Shown here in pieces: positions 8,511 to 18,451 of a stretch of 64,000 nt of DNA. The notes beneath the pieces were generated by a model that had not been told where the DNA came from, ran no database searches, and saw only the letters and a list, made by a program, of their open reading frames with translations. The stretch is from assembly GCF_000418325.1 (NCBI RefSeq), contig NC_021658.1:7392001-7456000 (forward strand), read 5' to 3'. Within the stretch, counting starts at the first letter, position 1. The number at the start of each line of letters is the position of its first letter. The position numbers and the translations under genes were made by a program. The DNA is from Sorangium cellulosum So0157-2. Lineage in GTDB: Bacteria > Myxococcota_A > Polyangia > Polyangiales > Polyangiaceae.

Positions 8511-9472
8511 AGCGTGACCACGGCCTCGGGGCCGAGCGAGAGGACGCGCGCGCGGCCGCCGAGGATGGCGGGCTCGTTGCGGAGGCCATGGCCGATCGGC
8601 AGCCCGGCGACGACGGGGACGCCCAGCGGGAGCAGCCTGTCGCGGAGGACCTCGTCCACGGTGACGCCGTCCGGGCCTGGGGGGCACTGCTCGAAGTCGC
8701 CAAGGACCACCGCCGCGGCCGGCGCGAGGTGGCCGCCGACCTCCAGCGTCGCGAGCATGCGATCGATGCGGTAGGGCCGCTCGGTGACGTCCTCGAGCAG
8801 GAGGACGCACCCCTCCGGCACGCGCAGGCGGCCGGCCGCGGCGCAGGCGTGGAGCAGGGCGAGGTTGCCGCCGAAGAGCGGCCCCTCGGCGGCGCCGGCG
8901 CGCAGCGTGGTCAGGCCGTCGAAGCGGCGCTCGCCCAGCGGATCTTCGAGGGCACGGAGCAGCGCGGCGCGGGCGCGGGCGTCGCCGCGGCCGAGCGCGG
9001 TGACGTGGGCGCCGTGGAGCGACGCGACGCCGGCGCGCGCGGCCTCGACATGTAGGGCGGTGACGTCGGAGAAGCCGACGATCCAGCGAGGGCGCTCGGC
9101 GAGGACGCTCCAGTCGATCCGGTGGACGAAGCGGTTCGCGCCGTAGCCGCCGCGGGCCGCGAAGATGGCGCGCACGTCGGGGTGGGACAGCGCGCGGGCG
9201 AGCTCGTCCATCCTCCGCGCATCGCTGCCGGCGAGGTAGCCGGTCCGCGCGAACAGCCCGCGGCTGGAGGGCGCCGAGAGCGACGGCTCCCCGCCCCTGC
9301 GGCTGTCGCCGGCGAGCGGAGGGCCGACGCCGGTGTCGAAGAGCACGCGGTAGCGCTGGGCCAGCCAGCCGAGGCCGACCCGCGCGAGGACGTGCTCGAA
9401 CGGGCTGGAGGGGGCGATCACGGCGACGGTGTCGCCCGGTCGGAGCGCCGGGGGGAGGATCAGAGAGGGCAC
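8498..9472 (-). CDS. LD-carboxypeptidase / MccF-like Ser peptidase (S66)
   Basis: A 324-residue S66-family peptidase. Members cleave the L,D bond before the terminal D-Ala of muropeptides during cell-wall recycling, or inactivate microcin-C-like peptides. The triad is visible: nucleophile Ser135 in GFSD, Glu227 in LLLEDV and His295 in GHG. The family opening GDTVAVIAPSSPF and the GGYGANR block are also present. The length is normal for the family. No signal peptide is seen, so it should act in the cytoplasm. Its partners cannot be inferred from the unrelated neighbours. Whether it is LdcA-like or MccF-like cannot be settled from motifs alone. Confidence 0.92.
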   Translation of the reverse strand: MPSLILPPALRPGDTVAVIAPSSPFEHVLARVGLGWLAQRYRVLFDTGVGPPLAGDSRRGGEPSLSAPSSRGLFARTGYLAGSDARRMDELARALSHPDVRAIFAARGGYGANRFVHRIDWSVLAERPRWIVGFSDVTALHVEAARAGVASLHGAHVTALGRGDARARAALLRALEDPLGERRFDGLTTLRAGAAEGPLFGGNLALLHACAAAGRLRVPEGCVLLLEDVTERPYRIDRMLATLEVGGHLAPAAAVVLGDFEQCPPGPDGVTVDEVLRDRLLPLGVPVVAGLPIGHGLRNEPAILGGRARVLSLGPEAVVTLAGA

Positions 9473-9516
9473 GTCACCCGTGTGCCTCGGTGGGTCAATC
9501 GCTCTCCGTTGCGCGG

Positions 9517-11001
9517 CTACGGAGCGCCGGCGTCGTCGTCGAGGAACTCCACGTCTTCCGCGTCCTCGTCGATATCGATGTCGTGGGAGACAGGCAGAGG
9601 CGGCGGCGCGGGAGCAGCGGACCCCGGGCCTGCGGACGCGGGCGCCTGCGCTCCGTAGGCCTCTCCGCCGTCGCCGATACCGCCGTACGGCGGGGTGCCG
9701 CCGTACTGGCCGCCCCCGCCTCGTCCGCCGTTCCCGCCCCGACCCGTGGTGATGCTGGTTTTACTTACACGGACGCTGGCGTGGTAAGACAGGATCCCGA
9801 TGCTGGATCCGCCTGGACCGCCGCCCTTCCCGGGCTTGCCGCCGCAACCGCCAGCACCGCCGGAACCTCCAGAAGCGCCGCCCTGTGCCGCTCCTGCGCC
9901 GCAGAACATAGATCCACCGCGCGAGCCGCCTCCACCGCCGCCGCCGTATCCGCGCTGCCCCGCTTGGCCATCTTCGCCTGCGCTGCCTTCCAGCCCCGTG
10001 TCTGTGAGCCTTCCCGGCCCTGAAGCACCGTTACCGTTCGCGCCGTCATCCCCCGCCAGGCCGCCCCGTCCCTCTGTGCAGGGCAGAGTGCCTTGCCCGG
10101 TTCCACCCAGACCGTAGCTCATCGGATTAGTGATCGGCAGAGGAGAACCACTTTCGCCGTCGCCACCATCGTTCTTTGTGCCGATGCCGCCCATCCCCCC
10201 CGATGAGATGCCATCGTCACACGAGGTTATGACTCGCGCCCCTCCCTTCGCCGTATCCGCAGAGCATGCCATGGCTCCGGGTTTCCCCGGTGCTCCATCT
10301 TGTCCTGGTACAGCGCCTCCGTCAGCGCCAGTGGCCCCATCGGCGCCGTCCCCAGCGACGATCTCGCTCAGGCGCACCTCTACCACCGCCCCGACCAAGG
10401 CGCGCATGGCGATGGCAGAGCCGCCCGGCACGGTGGCGTCCTGCGCGACCATCCGCATCCTGGTGAGCATCGTGGCCGCAGCGCCGTCGGCTGCCGGCTC
10501 GGCCGCCTCGTCCACGACGGTGAGGGGGATCCGGTTCGGTCCCGGAGCGATTGTCGTGAGTTCGCCGAGCGGATGCAGAGGCCAATGCCCCCGGGGATCG
10601 CGACAGTCGAGCCCGCCCCACACCTCCATGCCTGCCGGCACACGCACTTCGACGTTGAAGATGTCTGCACACGCGTAGACCCGCATCCCATGATCACGGG
10701 CGAGATCAAACGCCCGCGCGAAGGTCGCGACCGGCTTGCCTCGCGTACCCGGATTATCGTCACGTCCGTCGACGGTCAGGTAGACCCCCTCGCAGTCGAC
10801 CGCACGACCAGGGATACCGGGATCGGCGTTGCAGGCGACTACGGGTGTGCACGTGAGGGTTTCCTCGCACCGTTCCCACGTACCCGACTCGGCCCCACAC
10901 CCGAGCGCTGCAATTCCGCACGATAGCGCAGCTGCGACCCGTAGCGACCATTTCGCGGGTGTGCGATGTCGCAGGTTGAGCCTCGGACATGTGCCCATCA
11001 T
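9517..11001 (-). CDS. Gly-rich beta-helix-like lipoprotein (paralogue A)
   Basis: A 494-residue predicted lipoprotein. A signal peptide ends at ALGCG (Cys about 35). Residues about 70-140 carry the DUF1565-like opening of right-handed beta-helix proteins (VDGRDDNPGTRGKPVATF) and a WGGLDC motif. A helix-like body follows, then a Gly-rich region of about 200 residues in which collagen-like GxD/GxP triplets and runs of Gly surround conserved CGAG and GGCGGKPGKGG motifs. The C-terminus is acidic. It is a tandem paralogue of 11026-12654, ending 24 bp after that gene on the same strand. A surface or matrix structural role is an inference. The function is unknown. Confidence 0.8.
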   Translation of the reverse strand: MMGTCPRLNLRHRTPAKWSLRVAAALSCGIAALGCGAESGTWERCEETLTCTPVVACNADPGIPGRAVDCEGVYLTVDGRDDNPGTRGKPVATFARAFDLARDHGMRVYACADIFNVEVRVPAGMEVWGGLDCRDPRGHWPLHPLGELTTIAPGPNRIPLTVVDEAAEPAADGAAATMLTRMRMVAQDATVPGGSAIAMRALVGAVVEVRLSEIVAGDGADGATGADGGAVPGQDGAPGKPGAMACSADTAKGGARVITSCDDGISSGGMGGIGTKNDGGDGESGSPLPITNPMSYGLGGTGQGTLPCTEGRGGLAGDDGANGNGASGPGRLTDTGLEGSAGEDGQAGQRGYGGGGGGGSRGGSMFCGAGAAQGGASGGSGGAGGCGGKPGKGGGPGGSSIGILSYHASVRVSKTSITTGRGGNGGRGGGGQYGGTPPYGGIGDGGEAYGAQAPASAGPGSAAPAPPPLPVSHDIDIDEDAEDVEFLDDDAGAP

Positions 11002-11025
11002 CGTTACTCCTCGTATCGCTGCCGC

Positions 11026-12654
11026 TCACTCCGGCGCTCCGGAGTTTGGGTCGTTCGGATCGTCGGCCGCGAAGGGCAGGAACTCGGCCGCGGCGCCATC
11101 GTCTCCCCCGCTCCCGGCGGCATCTGGGTCGCCACCAGGCCCGCCCTTGCCCGCGGTTCCGAGAAGAAACGTTGCCTCGACGTCCTGCCGCATCAGTTCC
11201 ACAGTCCCCAGGTACGCGACGCCCACGGAGTGGCCGCCGAGGCCGCCGCCGCCGCCTCCGGGCCCCCCATTGCCGCCATCTCCTCCTCGGCATCCTGGAA
11301 GCGTACCCGTCACTGCTCTTCCTCCCTCACCACCAGGAGCTCCGCTCCCCCCTGGCAAGCCTGCCCCTCCCGCACCGCCACGACCGCCACGACCCGTCTG
11401 GACGGTCGACCCGCGGATTATGACCTTGGCCCCCCTCGTAGCGATGCCGATGCTCGCTCCTCCCGCGAAGCCCCCTTTGCCCGGCTTGCCGCCGCAACCG
11501 CCTGACCCGCCCGAGCCGCCGAACGCCCCACCAACCGGTCCTGCACCACAGGCCGTCGCACCGCCGCGTGACCCACCGCCGCCACCACCGCCCTGACCAG
11601 GGCGCCCGAACTGCCCATCCTGGCCCTTGCCCAGCGTACGACCCCACATGACAACGCCGGGGCGCCTCGCTCCGTGCCCCTGCACACCGACGGCACCGTC
11701 AAGGCCGCGCTGCCCATCGCTGCATGCCACGTCTCCCTGCTGACCGAGGCCTCCCGCACCGGCGCCGGTCGGGTTCGGAGCTGGCAGAGGCTCCCCATGC
11801 CCTCCGTCGGAGCCCCGATCCGCCAGCCCTAGACCGCCGTCGCCGCTGACCGAGCTCCCGTCGTCGCATTCGGTCGTGACGGCCGGCGTCCCCGCCGTGG
11901 TGTCCATCGTGCACGCGTCGGCTCCTGAGCGTCCTGGCTCGCCGTCGGCAGCTGCCGCGCCCTCTGCCGCGGCTCCGGACTCACCATCCGCTCCGTCACC
12001 TGCAACGATGCGGCTGTCGATCACCTCGATTTCGCTACCAGCACGAAGATAGATTGGGATCGAGCTGCCGCCTGGTTTCCCGCCCTGTCCTGTGATGACC
12101 TCGCTCGCCACGAGCTTGAGCTGGACCCCTTCGAGTGTCGATATTCCGATGGATCCTCTTTGCGCCCGATCCACGTCGTTGCCATCCGGAGCCACCAGCC
12201 GCAGGTTCGTAAACGTAATTCCCTGCCCGCCGAACCGCACCACCTGGGGAACCGGCCCCTTCGGGGCAACGACGGTTCTCGCGCTGGCTCCCAGATGCCG
12301 CCAGCCGTCCGCGCAGTCGAACCCACCCCAGATGCTCGTGCCGTAAAACCAAAGCGTTTCTTCGAAGGTTTCCGCGCACGCGTAGACACGGTGGCTGCCC
12401 ATGTCTGCAAGCTCGAGGGCTTTCGAGAAGGTTTTCACCGGCTTCGCGCGGCTTCCGGGATTCGCGTCGTCTCCGAGAGCCGCGCTCAGGAAAACGCCGC
12501 ATCCGTCATCCGGAGGCCTTAGCGTAGGGTCGTCTTCGCAGACGGGGTCCTCGTTGCCGGAGGAACACCCGCACGAGACAAGAGCGATTCCGCACCCGAA
12601 CGCGATGCGCATCCAGGTAGCCAACCCACGCCGGCCTTCCGAGGAGGTATTCAT
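11026..12654 (-). CDS. Gly-rich beta-helix-like lipoprotein (paralogue B)
   Basis: A 542-residue paralogue of the downstream gene. The lipobox is LVSCGC; the DUF1565-like motif is GDDANPGSRAKPVKTF, followed by SIWGGFDCADGW. A parallel-beta-helix-like body leads to a long Gly-rich region with CGAG, GGCGGKPGKGG and TGRGGRGG motifs shared with paralogue A. The chosen start is ATG at 12654, with GAGG and GGAG just upstream. An in-frame ATG at 12681 overlaps the end of the upstream fragment and has no ribosome site. The protein is probably lipid-anchored and exported. The function is unknown. Confidence 0.78.
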   Translation of the reverse strand: MNTSSEGRRGLATWMRIAFGCGIALVSCGCSSGNEDPVCEDDPTLRPPDDGCGVFLSAALGDDANPGSRAKPVKTFSKALELADMGSHRVYACAETFEETLWFYGTSIWGGFDCADGWRHLGASARTVVAPKGPVPQVVRFGGQGITFTNLRLVAPDGNDVDRAQRGSIGISTLEGVQLKLVASEVITGQGGKPGGSSIPIYLRAGSEIEVIDSRIVAGDGADGESGAAAEGAAAADGEPGRSGADACTMDTTAGTPAVTTECDDGSSVSGDGGLGLADRGSDGGHGEPLPAPNPTGAGAGGLGQQGDVACSDGQRGLDGAVGVQGHGARRPGVVMWGRTLGKGQDGQFGRPGQGGGGGGGSRGGATACGAGPVGGAFGGSGGSGGCGGKPGKGGFAGGASIGIATRGAKVIIRGSTVQTGRGGRGGAGGAGLPGGSGAPGGEGGRAVTGTLPGCRGGDGGNGGPGGGGGGLGGHSVGVAYLGTVELMRQDVEATFLLGTAGKGGPGGDPDAAGSGGDDGAAAEFLPFAADDPNDPNSGAPE

Positions 12655-12674
12655 GTCCTCGAGCTCCAGTTTCG

Positions 12675-13290
12675 TCACCATGCACCGACCATGATCAGCC
12701 CTGCGTGCTGCCCGCTCGCCGTGGGAACGACACGTACGCCATCGCCAGGCGACGAGGTTCGGCTCACGAACAGAGACACGAGCGTCAGCGCACCGACTGC
12801 GCCGCCGGTCGCGAGGCTCACCCATCCGACTTGCTCCAAGAGATCCCGCTGTTCCTGGAGATCGCGCAGCTCCGAGCACGCACGCGGTGCGTTCGGGCGG
12901 GAACATCGATCCGCTTCCCTATCTGCGTTACGCAGCGCGGTCGCTCGATCGTGGAGTTCGTCCTCGGTGTACGCACTCCAAGTCAGGAACCCGCCGCCGG
13001 CTGCCATGGTTGCCCCCGCCAGGACCGCGCCAGCGATGCGCAGCTTCGACGCCGTGGGAGACGGCGCCACGGACGAGGCCTGTGCTCCTCGCGCGGACCG
13101 CTTCGGCTCCCACGTCACCGTCGCGGCATTCTTCGGCGGAACGGCTGCCTGCGTCACTGCGCGTGGCACCTGCAGTGAGATGGTCGTCGGCTTCCCGGCC
13201 TGCGCATCGAACGACGCGAACGCCTCTTCGTGGCCCGCCAATCGGGCCCGCACCATGTGTTGCCCAGGCTCCAAGAACAGCCGGTAGGCG
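12675..13290 (-). pseudogene. 5'-truncated PEGA / membrane-helix gene fragment
   Basis: The last about 204 codons of a gene without its own start. The first recognisable residues (YRLFLEPGQHMVRARLAGHE) are the second half of a PEGA domain. They are followed by a linker and two membrane helices (IAGAVLAGATMAAGGGFLTW and VGWVSLATGGAVGALTLVSLF) separated by a charged, Cys-containing loop. The first half of the PEGA domain and the N-terminus are missing. At 13286-13291 the sequence switches directly into the 30-bp repeats that end the giant TPR gene, which is in another frame. A -1 shift would join them. A deletion fusion, a sequencing indel or an assembly join are all possible. Confidence 0.6.
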
Positions 13291-16200
13291 CCGCCGCGTC
13301 GTCGCCGCCGTAGCCGGGCGCCGCCGCGTCGTCGCCGCCGTAGCCGGGCGCCGCCGCGTAGCCGTCGAGATCCGACCCCGCCGCAGCGAACGCGGGCGCG
13401 TCGGGGTACGCCGGCGGCGCAACGTGGCCGGCGCCCTCCGGGGGAAGCTCCTGCCCCTCGGTCGGCGCCGCGTACGCGTCGGCGACGCCGCGGATCGCCT
13501 CGCCCTCGGCCGCCGCGAGCGACGCGGCGCCGTAGGCCTCGGCCTGCGGCGCCGGCGCGCCCTCCAGCGCCTCCGGGCCGGCCACCCCGGGGCCGTCCGC
13601 CGGCAGCGCCTCGGCGCCGGCGTGCACCTCGCCGCCCGCGTAGCCGTCGCTGACCGCCGCCGCAGCGACGATCTCCGCGCCGGGAACGTCGAGGGCCGGC
13701 ACCCGGGGCGCGAGCGGCGGCTCGGTCAGGGGCAGGCCCGGCGGCCGGGTCGGCAGCACGGGCGGCGGGGGGGTGCGCTTGAGCTTGCCGGTCTTCGCCC
13801 GCTCGAGGCCCGCCGTCGCCTCCGGATCGCCCGCCTTCATGCGGAGGACGCGGCGCCAGGCGTCCGCCGCCTCCCGCCCCTCGCCGAGCTCCTCCTCCCA
13901 GAGGCGCGCCACCTTCCGCGCGAGCTCCGCCCGCTGCGCAGGATCGCGGCCGCGGAGGATCTGGTCCTCGTACAGCTGGATCATGCCGCGGTGATCGCCG
14001 AGCTCCTGCAGCAGGCCGGACAGCTCGTTCATCACGTCCTGGTCCGAGGGCGCCAGGTCGTGGAGCTTCTTCAGATCCACCGCGGCGCCCGGCCGGTCGC
14101 CGAGCACGTCGCGGCGCAGCCTGGCCCGCCGCTGGAGGAGCTTGCGCACGAGCGGGCCGTCGAACACCTCGTCCAGCGCGCGGTTCAGCGTCGCGCCCAC
14201 GCGGGGCAGGTCGCCCACCGCGCGGCCGAGCGCCTCGAGCGCGTCGAGCGACGCGTCGTCGACGTGCGCGAGCACGGCGTCGCCGAGCCAGCCGAACGCG
14301 CGGTCGACGTCGCCGAGGTCCTGGTAAGCGATCGTGGCCGCGCGGCGCAGCAGCGCCGCCCGGGTGCGGCCGCCGTCGCGCGAGCCCTGGCCGCCGGCGG
14401 CGAGCGCGTCGGCGAGGATCGTGCGCAGCGCGGTCGACTGCGACCGCGCGTCGTCGTCCCGCGCCACCTGCTCGAGCGTGGCGATCGTGTCCTCCTGGAC
14501 GCCGCCGCCGAGGGCCAGCTCGAAGAAGCTCCTCGCCCGATCGACGGCGCCGCGCTCGCAGGCGATCTGGGCGGCGCGGACGAGCGCCGCGAGGCGATCG
14601 GTCGGCGTGCGGCACCGGCTCACCTGGCGCTCGAACAGATCGATGATGAGGCTCGGGGCCTCGGCCAGCGCCGCGAGCCGCTGGAGCAGCGGCTCGACCT
14701 CCGCGGTGGGCACGCTCGCCAGCGCGCCCTCGCCGTGGTGGATCGACTCCAGCGGATCGGCGCCCAGGGCGACCCGGACCTCGGCCTGCCGCACGAGCTC
14801 GGCCGCGCGGGCGGTCCCCGAGAGATCCCTGGCGCGGAGCTCGTGCGCGACGGCGAGGGCCTCGCGATCCCGGAGCCCCACCGAGATCGCCTCGAGCCGC
14901 TCCCCGAGGCCGGCGTCGGCGGTGCGCGACCGCGCGAGCTCCACCCCCACGCGCGCGGCGTCGCGGTGGTAGCCCACCTCCACGAACCTGTCGAAGGCGC
15001 CGCGCAGGGCGACGTCGCGCCCCGCGCGCGCGAGCGACTCGTTCCAGGCGACCAGCTTCGTCGCGACGAGCCCCTTCCACCCGAGCCGGTCGCCGAGCGC
15101 GACGTACGCCTCCCGGCACGGCTCGTCGCCCTGATCGGCGAGCCGCTCCAGGAGGGTGATCGCCTCGTCGCTCCTGCCGAGCGTCTGGTCGAGGATCTCG
15201 GCGAGGCGGCGGGTCATCTTCGACGCCTCGTCCTCGTCGCCCTCCACCTCGATCAGCGCCGCGAGGAGGCGCGCGACCTTCGGCCAGTCGTTCAGGCGCT
15301 CGGCGATCCGCTGGAGCCGCGCGATCGCGTCGAGGTCGTCCGGCTCGGCGGCGTGGACGATCTCGAGCGCCCGGACGGCGCCGTGCGGATCGTCGAGCGG
15401 GCCCTCGTACAGCGCGGCGAGCCGCTGCGCGAGGTCGAGCCGATCGGAGCCGTCGACAAACGCGAGCTCGCGCTCGAGCGCGCCGGCGACGCCCCGCAGG
15501 TTGCCGCGCCGCTCCTCCAGCTCGGCGATCCCCCGGAGCGCGATCCGGTTCTGCGGATCGAGGTCCGTGACGACCATCTCGTAGCGCGCGATCGCCGCCT
15601 CGAGGTCGCCGGATCCCTCCGCGAGCATGCGCGCCTCGCGCAGGGCGAGCGAGATCTTGCCGGGCTCGTTGTCCGTGAGCGCGCTGAGCCGGTGGAGGAG
15701 CTCGGCGCCGAGCTGGACGTCGCCGCGCTCGCCGGCGTCGTCGGCGAGCCGCGCGAGCGCCTCGGCGTCTTCGCCGTCGGAGAGCAGGAGCGCGAGCGTC
15801 GCGCGCTCCCCGTCGCGATCGCCGAGCTCGCGCTGCGCCGCCGCGGCGGCCCGCCGCGCCGCGACGCGCGCCCCCCGGTCGCCGAGCAGCTCGGCCCGGC
15901 CAAGGAGGAACCGCACGAGCTCGGGCAGGCGGTTCGTGCGCCGGTAGAGGTCCTCGATCGCGGGGGCGCAGGCGTCGCTCGCGGGGTCGATCTCGATCGC
16001 GCGCTCGACCCGGTCGAGCGCGCCCTCGACGTCGCCGGCGCTGAGGAGCAGCTCCGCGGCGTGGACGAACAGCGCCGGGCGCGCCTTGCGGTCCGCGAGC
16101 AGCGCGCGCTCGCAGACCGCCCTCGCCGCCTCGACGAGCCGGCCCGCCGCGACGTAGGCGTTCTCCGCGAGCTCCCACAGCTTCGGCTGCCGCAGGAGCT

Positions 16201-18289
16201 CGGCCGCCTGGCTGTAGGCGTCGCCCGCGGCGCCCGGCTCGTCGAGCCGGCTCCGGAGCTCGCCGAGCTTCTGGAGGAGCGGCCCGCGGGTGAGCTTGTC
16301 CTGGAACCGGGAGACCGCGTCGGTGAGGACGCGCGCGGCGAGGTCGAACCGCTCGCCCCGCTCGAAGAGCTTGACCGCGGACTGGACCGCCGTGCCGTCC
16401 TCGGGCGACAGGCTCGCGACGCGGGCCCACGCCTCCGCGGCCGCGATGGGATCGCGGCGCTTCTGCTCGTGGAGCGAGACGAGCTTCTTCTCGATCTCGA
16501 TCTTCTGCGCGACGTCCGGGGTCGCCGCGGCCTCCAGCTCGAGCAGCGCGGCGAGGTCGTCCCAGCGGGAGCTCCGCTCGAGCAGCCGCCGCAGCTCGGC
16601 CTGGGCCTGCGCGTCGCCGGGATCGAGCTCGGAGAGCAGCCGGAAGGCCTGGACCGCCGTGTCGACGTCGCGCAGCTGCGCCTCGCACAGCCCCGCGACG
16701 TCGCGCAGCTGCGCCTTCCTGCGCTCGACGGGCGCCGTGGGGACGCGCGCCGCCGCGAGCAGGACGTCGCGCAGCTCGGCGAACATGCGCTTCTGGCGGA
16801 GGTGCTCCTCGAGCTGCGTCAGCGCGTCCAGGTTGGCGGGGTCGGCCTTGAGCACCTCGCGCAGCCTGGCGAGCGGCAGCGGCTTTCGGGGCTGGGTCGC
16901 CTCGTCGCCCGCGGGCGGCGGCGGCTCCGCCGCGGCCGAGGCGTCGGGCGAGAGAGGCGCCGGCGCGGAGCCGGGCGCGGCCTGCGCCGGGCCGGACCTC
17001 GGCGCGGCAGCGCTCCGCAGCGACGCCGGCGCGTCCGGGGCCGCGGACGCCGGCGCGAACGCGGCCACCGCCGGCTGGACCAGCTCCGCCGCGCCCGCGG
17101 CCGAGAGCGGCGAAGGCACGCTGGAGGGCGGCACCGGCGGCCCCGAGGGCGCCCGCCCGGGAGCCGCGGCCGAGGCGGGCGGCGCCGAGGGCGCCCGCGC
17201 CGGAGCGGGGATCCCCGGGGGCATCGACGGCAGTCGCGGCGGGGGCGGCAGCACGGACGCCCGCTTCCGCGCCTCGGCCGCCATGAAGCCGGTCGGGTTC
17301 ACCTGGAGGTAGGCGAGGTAGCGCGGGCGGAGCTCGGCGGTGCGGCCCAGCTGCTTTCCGTAGTGATCGGCGAGCTGCATGGCGCGGTCGTGGCCCGGCA
17401 GCGCGCGGAGGGCGTACACCGAGTACGAGTAGCCGTACTCCCCGTCGTACGTCTCCGCGAGCGCGACGAAGAGCTCCGCCGCCTCGTCGCGCTCCGGCTG
17501 CGGCACCGGCTCGCCGGCCTCGATGCGCTCCACGATGGCCACGCCGAGCGCCTGGATCAGCACCACGTCGTGCGGCACGAACGCGCGCGCGCTCCGCAGC
17601 GCCGCCGTGGAGCCGGCGAGGTCGCCCGCGCGGCGCCGGATGTCGGCCTCGTCGCGCAGCAGGGCGAGCCGCCGCTCCGGGTCGTCGATGAGCGCCTGCT
17701 CCATCGCGAAGTACGGGATCGCCTCGGCGTACTGCTGCTGGGCCTTCAAGAGCTCGCGCGCGGCGTAGATCGCGTAGACGTTGTGCGGATCGAGGTCCGC
17801 GAGGCGGCGCCAGTTCTCCAGGGCGCGCTCCGGCCGGGACAGCGGCGGCTCGCCCCACAGCCGGCCGAGCTCCTCGTGGAGCGTCGCGAGCTGCGCGCGC
17901 ACCTCGGGCCGCTCGAAGAGCAGCGGCGTGAGCGCCTTCACGAGCCGCTCCAGGAGCGCCACGAGCGCCTTCTGATCGCCCTTGTCGCGGTAGAGCTGCG
18001 CCAGCCGCTCGGCCGCCGTCCGCTGCGTCGGGTCCTTGTCGATGGCGATCATGAGCGTCCGCGCGGCGTGGTGCGCGTCGCCGATCGTGGTCGACCACAC
18101 GTTCGCGGCCTCGCTCAGCCAGTGCGCTGCGTACGACGGATCCGCGGTGGAGCTGCCGACGCGCTCGAGCAGCATGGCGTACGAGCGTGGGTCCTGCTCC
18201 CCGGCTCGGTGCGCATACGCCAGGGCCTCCCCGTCATGCGGATTCGTGACGAGGCGCTGGATGAGCGTTTCCATCTCCCGGGGATCCAT
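13154..18289 (-). CDS. Giant TPR repeat protein, 3' end out of frame
   Basis: A cytoplasmic-looking protein of 1711 residues in this frame, made almost wholly of degenerate TPR-type helical pairs (for example AVQAFRLLSELDPGDAQAQ, LERAIEIDP-type units). An Ala/Pro-rich linker around residues 315-470 splits it into an N-terminal TPR block and a longer C-terminal one. Such proteins act as scaffolds. The final 45 or so residues after the GYGGDDAAAP repeats are probably not native, because the frame passes into another gene fragment. The start ATG at 18289 follows the kinase gene by 162 bp on the same strand, so it may work with that kinase. The large antisense frame is a shadow. Confidence 0.8.
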   Translation of the reverse strand: MDPREMETLIQRLVTNPHDGEALAYAHRAGEQDPRSYAMLLERVGSSTADPSYAAHWLSEAANVWSTTIGDAHHAARTLMIAIDKDPTQRTAAERLAQLYRDKGDQKALVALLERLVKALTPLLFERPEVRAQLATLHEELGRLWGEPPLSRPERALENWRRLADLDPHNVYAIYAARELLKAQQQYAEAIPYFAMEQALIDDPERRLALLRDEADIRRRAGDLAGSTAALRSARAFVPHDVVLIQALGVAIVERIEAGEPVPQPERDEAAELFVALAETYDGEYGYSYSVYALRALPGHDRAMQLADHYGKQLGRTAELRPRYLAYLQVNPTGFMAAEARKRASVLPPPPRLPSMPPGIPAPARAPSAPPASAAAPGRAPSGPPVPPSSVPSPLSAAGAAELVQPAVAAFAPASAAPDAPASLRSAAAPRSGPAQAAPGSAPAPLSPDASAAAEPPPPAGDEATQPRKPLPLARLREVLKADPANLDALTQLEEHLRQKRMFAELRDVLLAAARVPTAPVERRKAQLRDVAGLCEAQLRDVDTAVQAFRLLSELDPGDAQAQAELRRLLERSSRWDDLAALLELEAAATPDVAQKIEIEKKLVSLHEQKRRDPIAAAEAWARVASLSPEDGTAVQSAVKLFERGERFDLAARVLTDAVSRFQDKLTRGPLLQKLGELRSRLDEPGAAGDAYSQAAELLRQPKLWELAENAYVAAGRLVEAARAVCERALLADRKARPALFVHAAELLLSAGDVEGALDRVERAIEIDPASDACAPAIEDLYRRTNRLPELVRFLLGRAELLGDRGARVAARRAAAAAQRELGDRDGERATLALLLSDGEDAEALARLADDAGERGDVQLGAELLHRLSALTDNEPGKISLALREARMLAEGSGDLEAAIARYEMVVTDLDPQNRIALRGIAELEERRGNLRGVAGALERELAFVDGSDRLDLAQRLAALYEGPLDDPHGAVRALEIVHAAEPDDLDAIARLQRIAERLNDWPKVARLLAALIEVEGDEDEASKMTRRLAEILDQTLGRSDEAITLLERLADQGDEPCREAYVALGDRLGWKGLVATKLVAWNESLARAGRDVALRGAFDRFVEVGYHRDAARVGVELARSRTADAGLGERLEAISVGLRDREALAVAHELRARDLSGTARAAELVRQAEVRVALGADPLESIHHGEGALASVPTAEVEPLLQRLAALAEAPSLIIDLFERQVSRCRTPTDRLAALVRAAQIACERGAVDRARSFFELALGGGVQEDTIATLEQVARDDDARSQSTALRTILADALAAGGQGSRDGGRTRAALLRRAATIAYQDLGDVDRAFGWLGDAVLAHVDDASLDALEALGRAVGDLPRVGATLNRALDEVFDGPLVRKLLQRRARLRRDVLGDRPGAAVDLKKLHDLAPSDQDVMNELSGLLQELGDHRGMIQLYEDQILRGRDPAQRAELARKVARLWEEELGEGREAADAWRRVLRMKAGDPEATAGLERAKTGKLKRTPPPPVLPTRPPGLPLTEPPLAPRVPALDVPGAEIVAAAAVSDGYAGGEVHAGAEALPADGPGVAGPEALEGAPAPQAEAYGAASLAAAEGEAIRGVADAYAAPTEGQELPPEGAGHVAPPAYPDAPAFAAAGSDLDGYAAAPGYGGDDAAAPGYGGDDAAAPTGCSWSLGNTWCGPDWRATKRRSRRSMRRPGSRRPSHCRCHAQ
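13291..13350. repeat. 30-bp direct tandem repeat, two copies
   Basis: Two identical 30-bp units at 13291-13320 and 13321-13350, with a partial third, encode APGYGGDDAA on the minus strand at the very end of the TPR frame. The unit is a multiple of three, so copy-number change would not alter frame. The truncated PEGA fragment begins at its edge. Confidence 0.8.
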
Positions 18290-18451
18290 CGGTGCGCGGC
18301 GAAGTTACACGTTAGCCTCCGGCTCGTACAGCGACTCTCGGCCCCATCCGCGAAAGGTCGCCGCTGCTTCTCGCGCCCGCGGGCCCGCGTCGACGAGCGG
18401 TTTCCGGCGTCGGCGTCGGCGCGCGCGGTCTGCGCCGCGCGCGTGCCGTCA

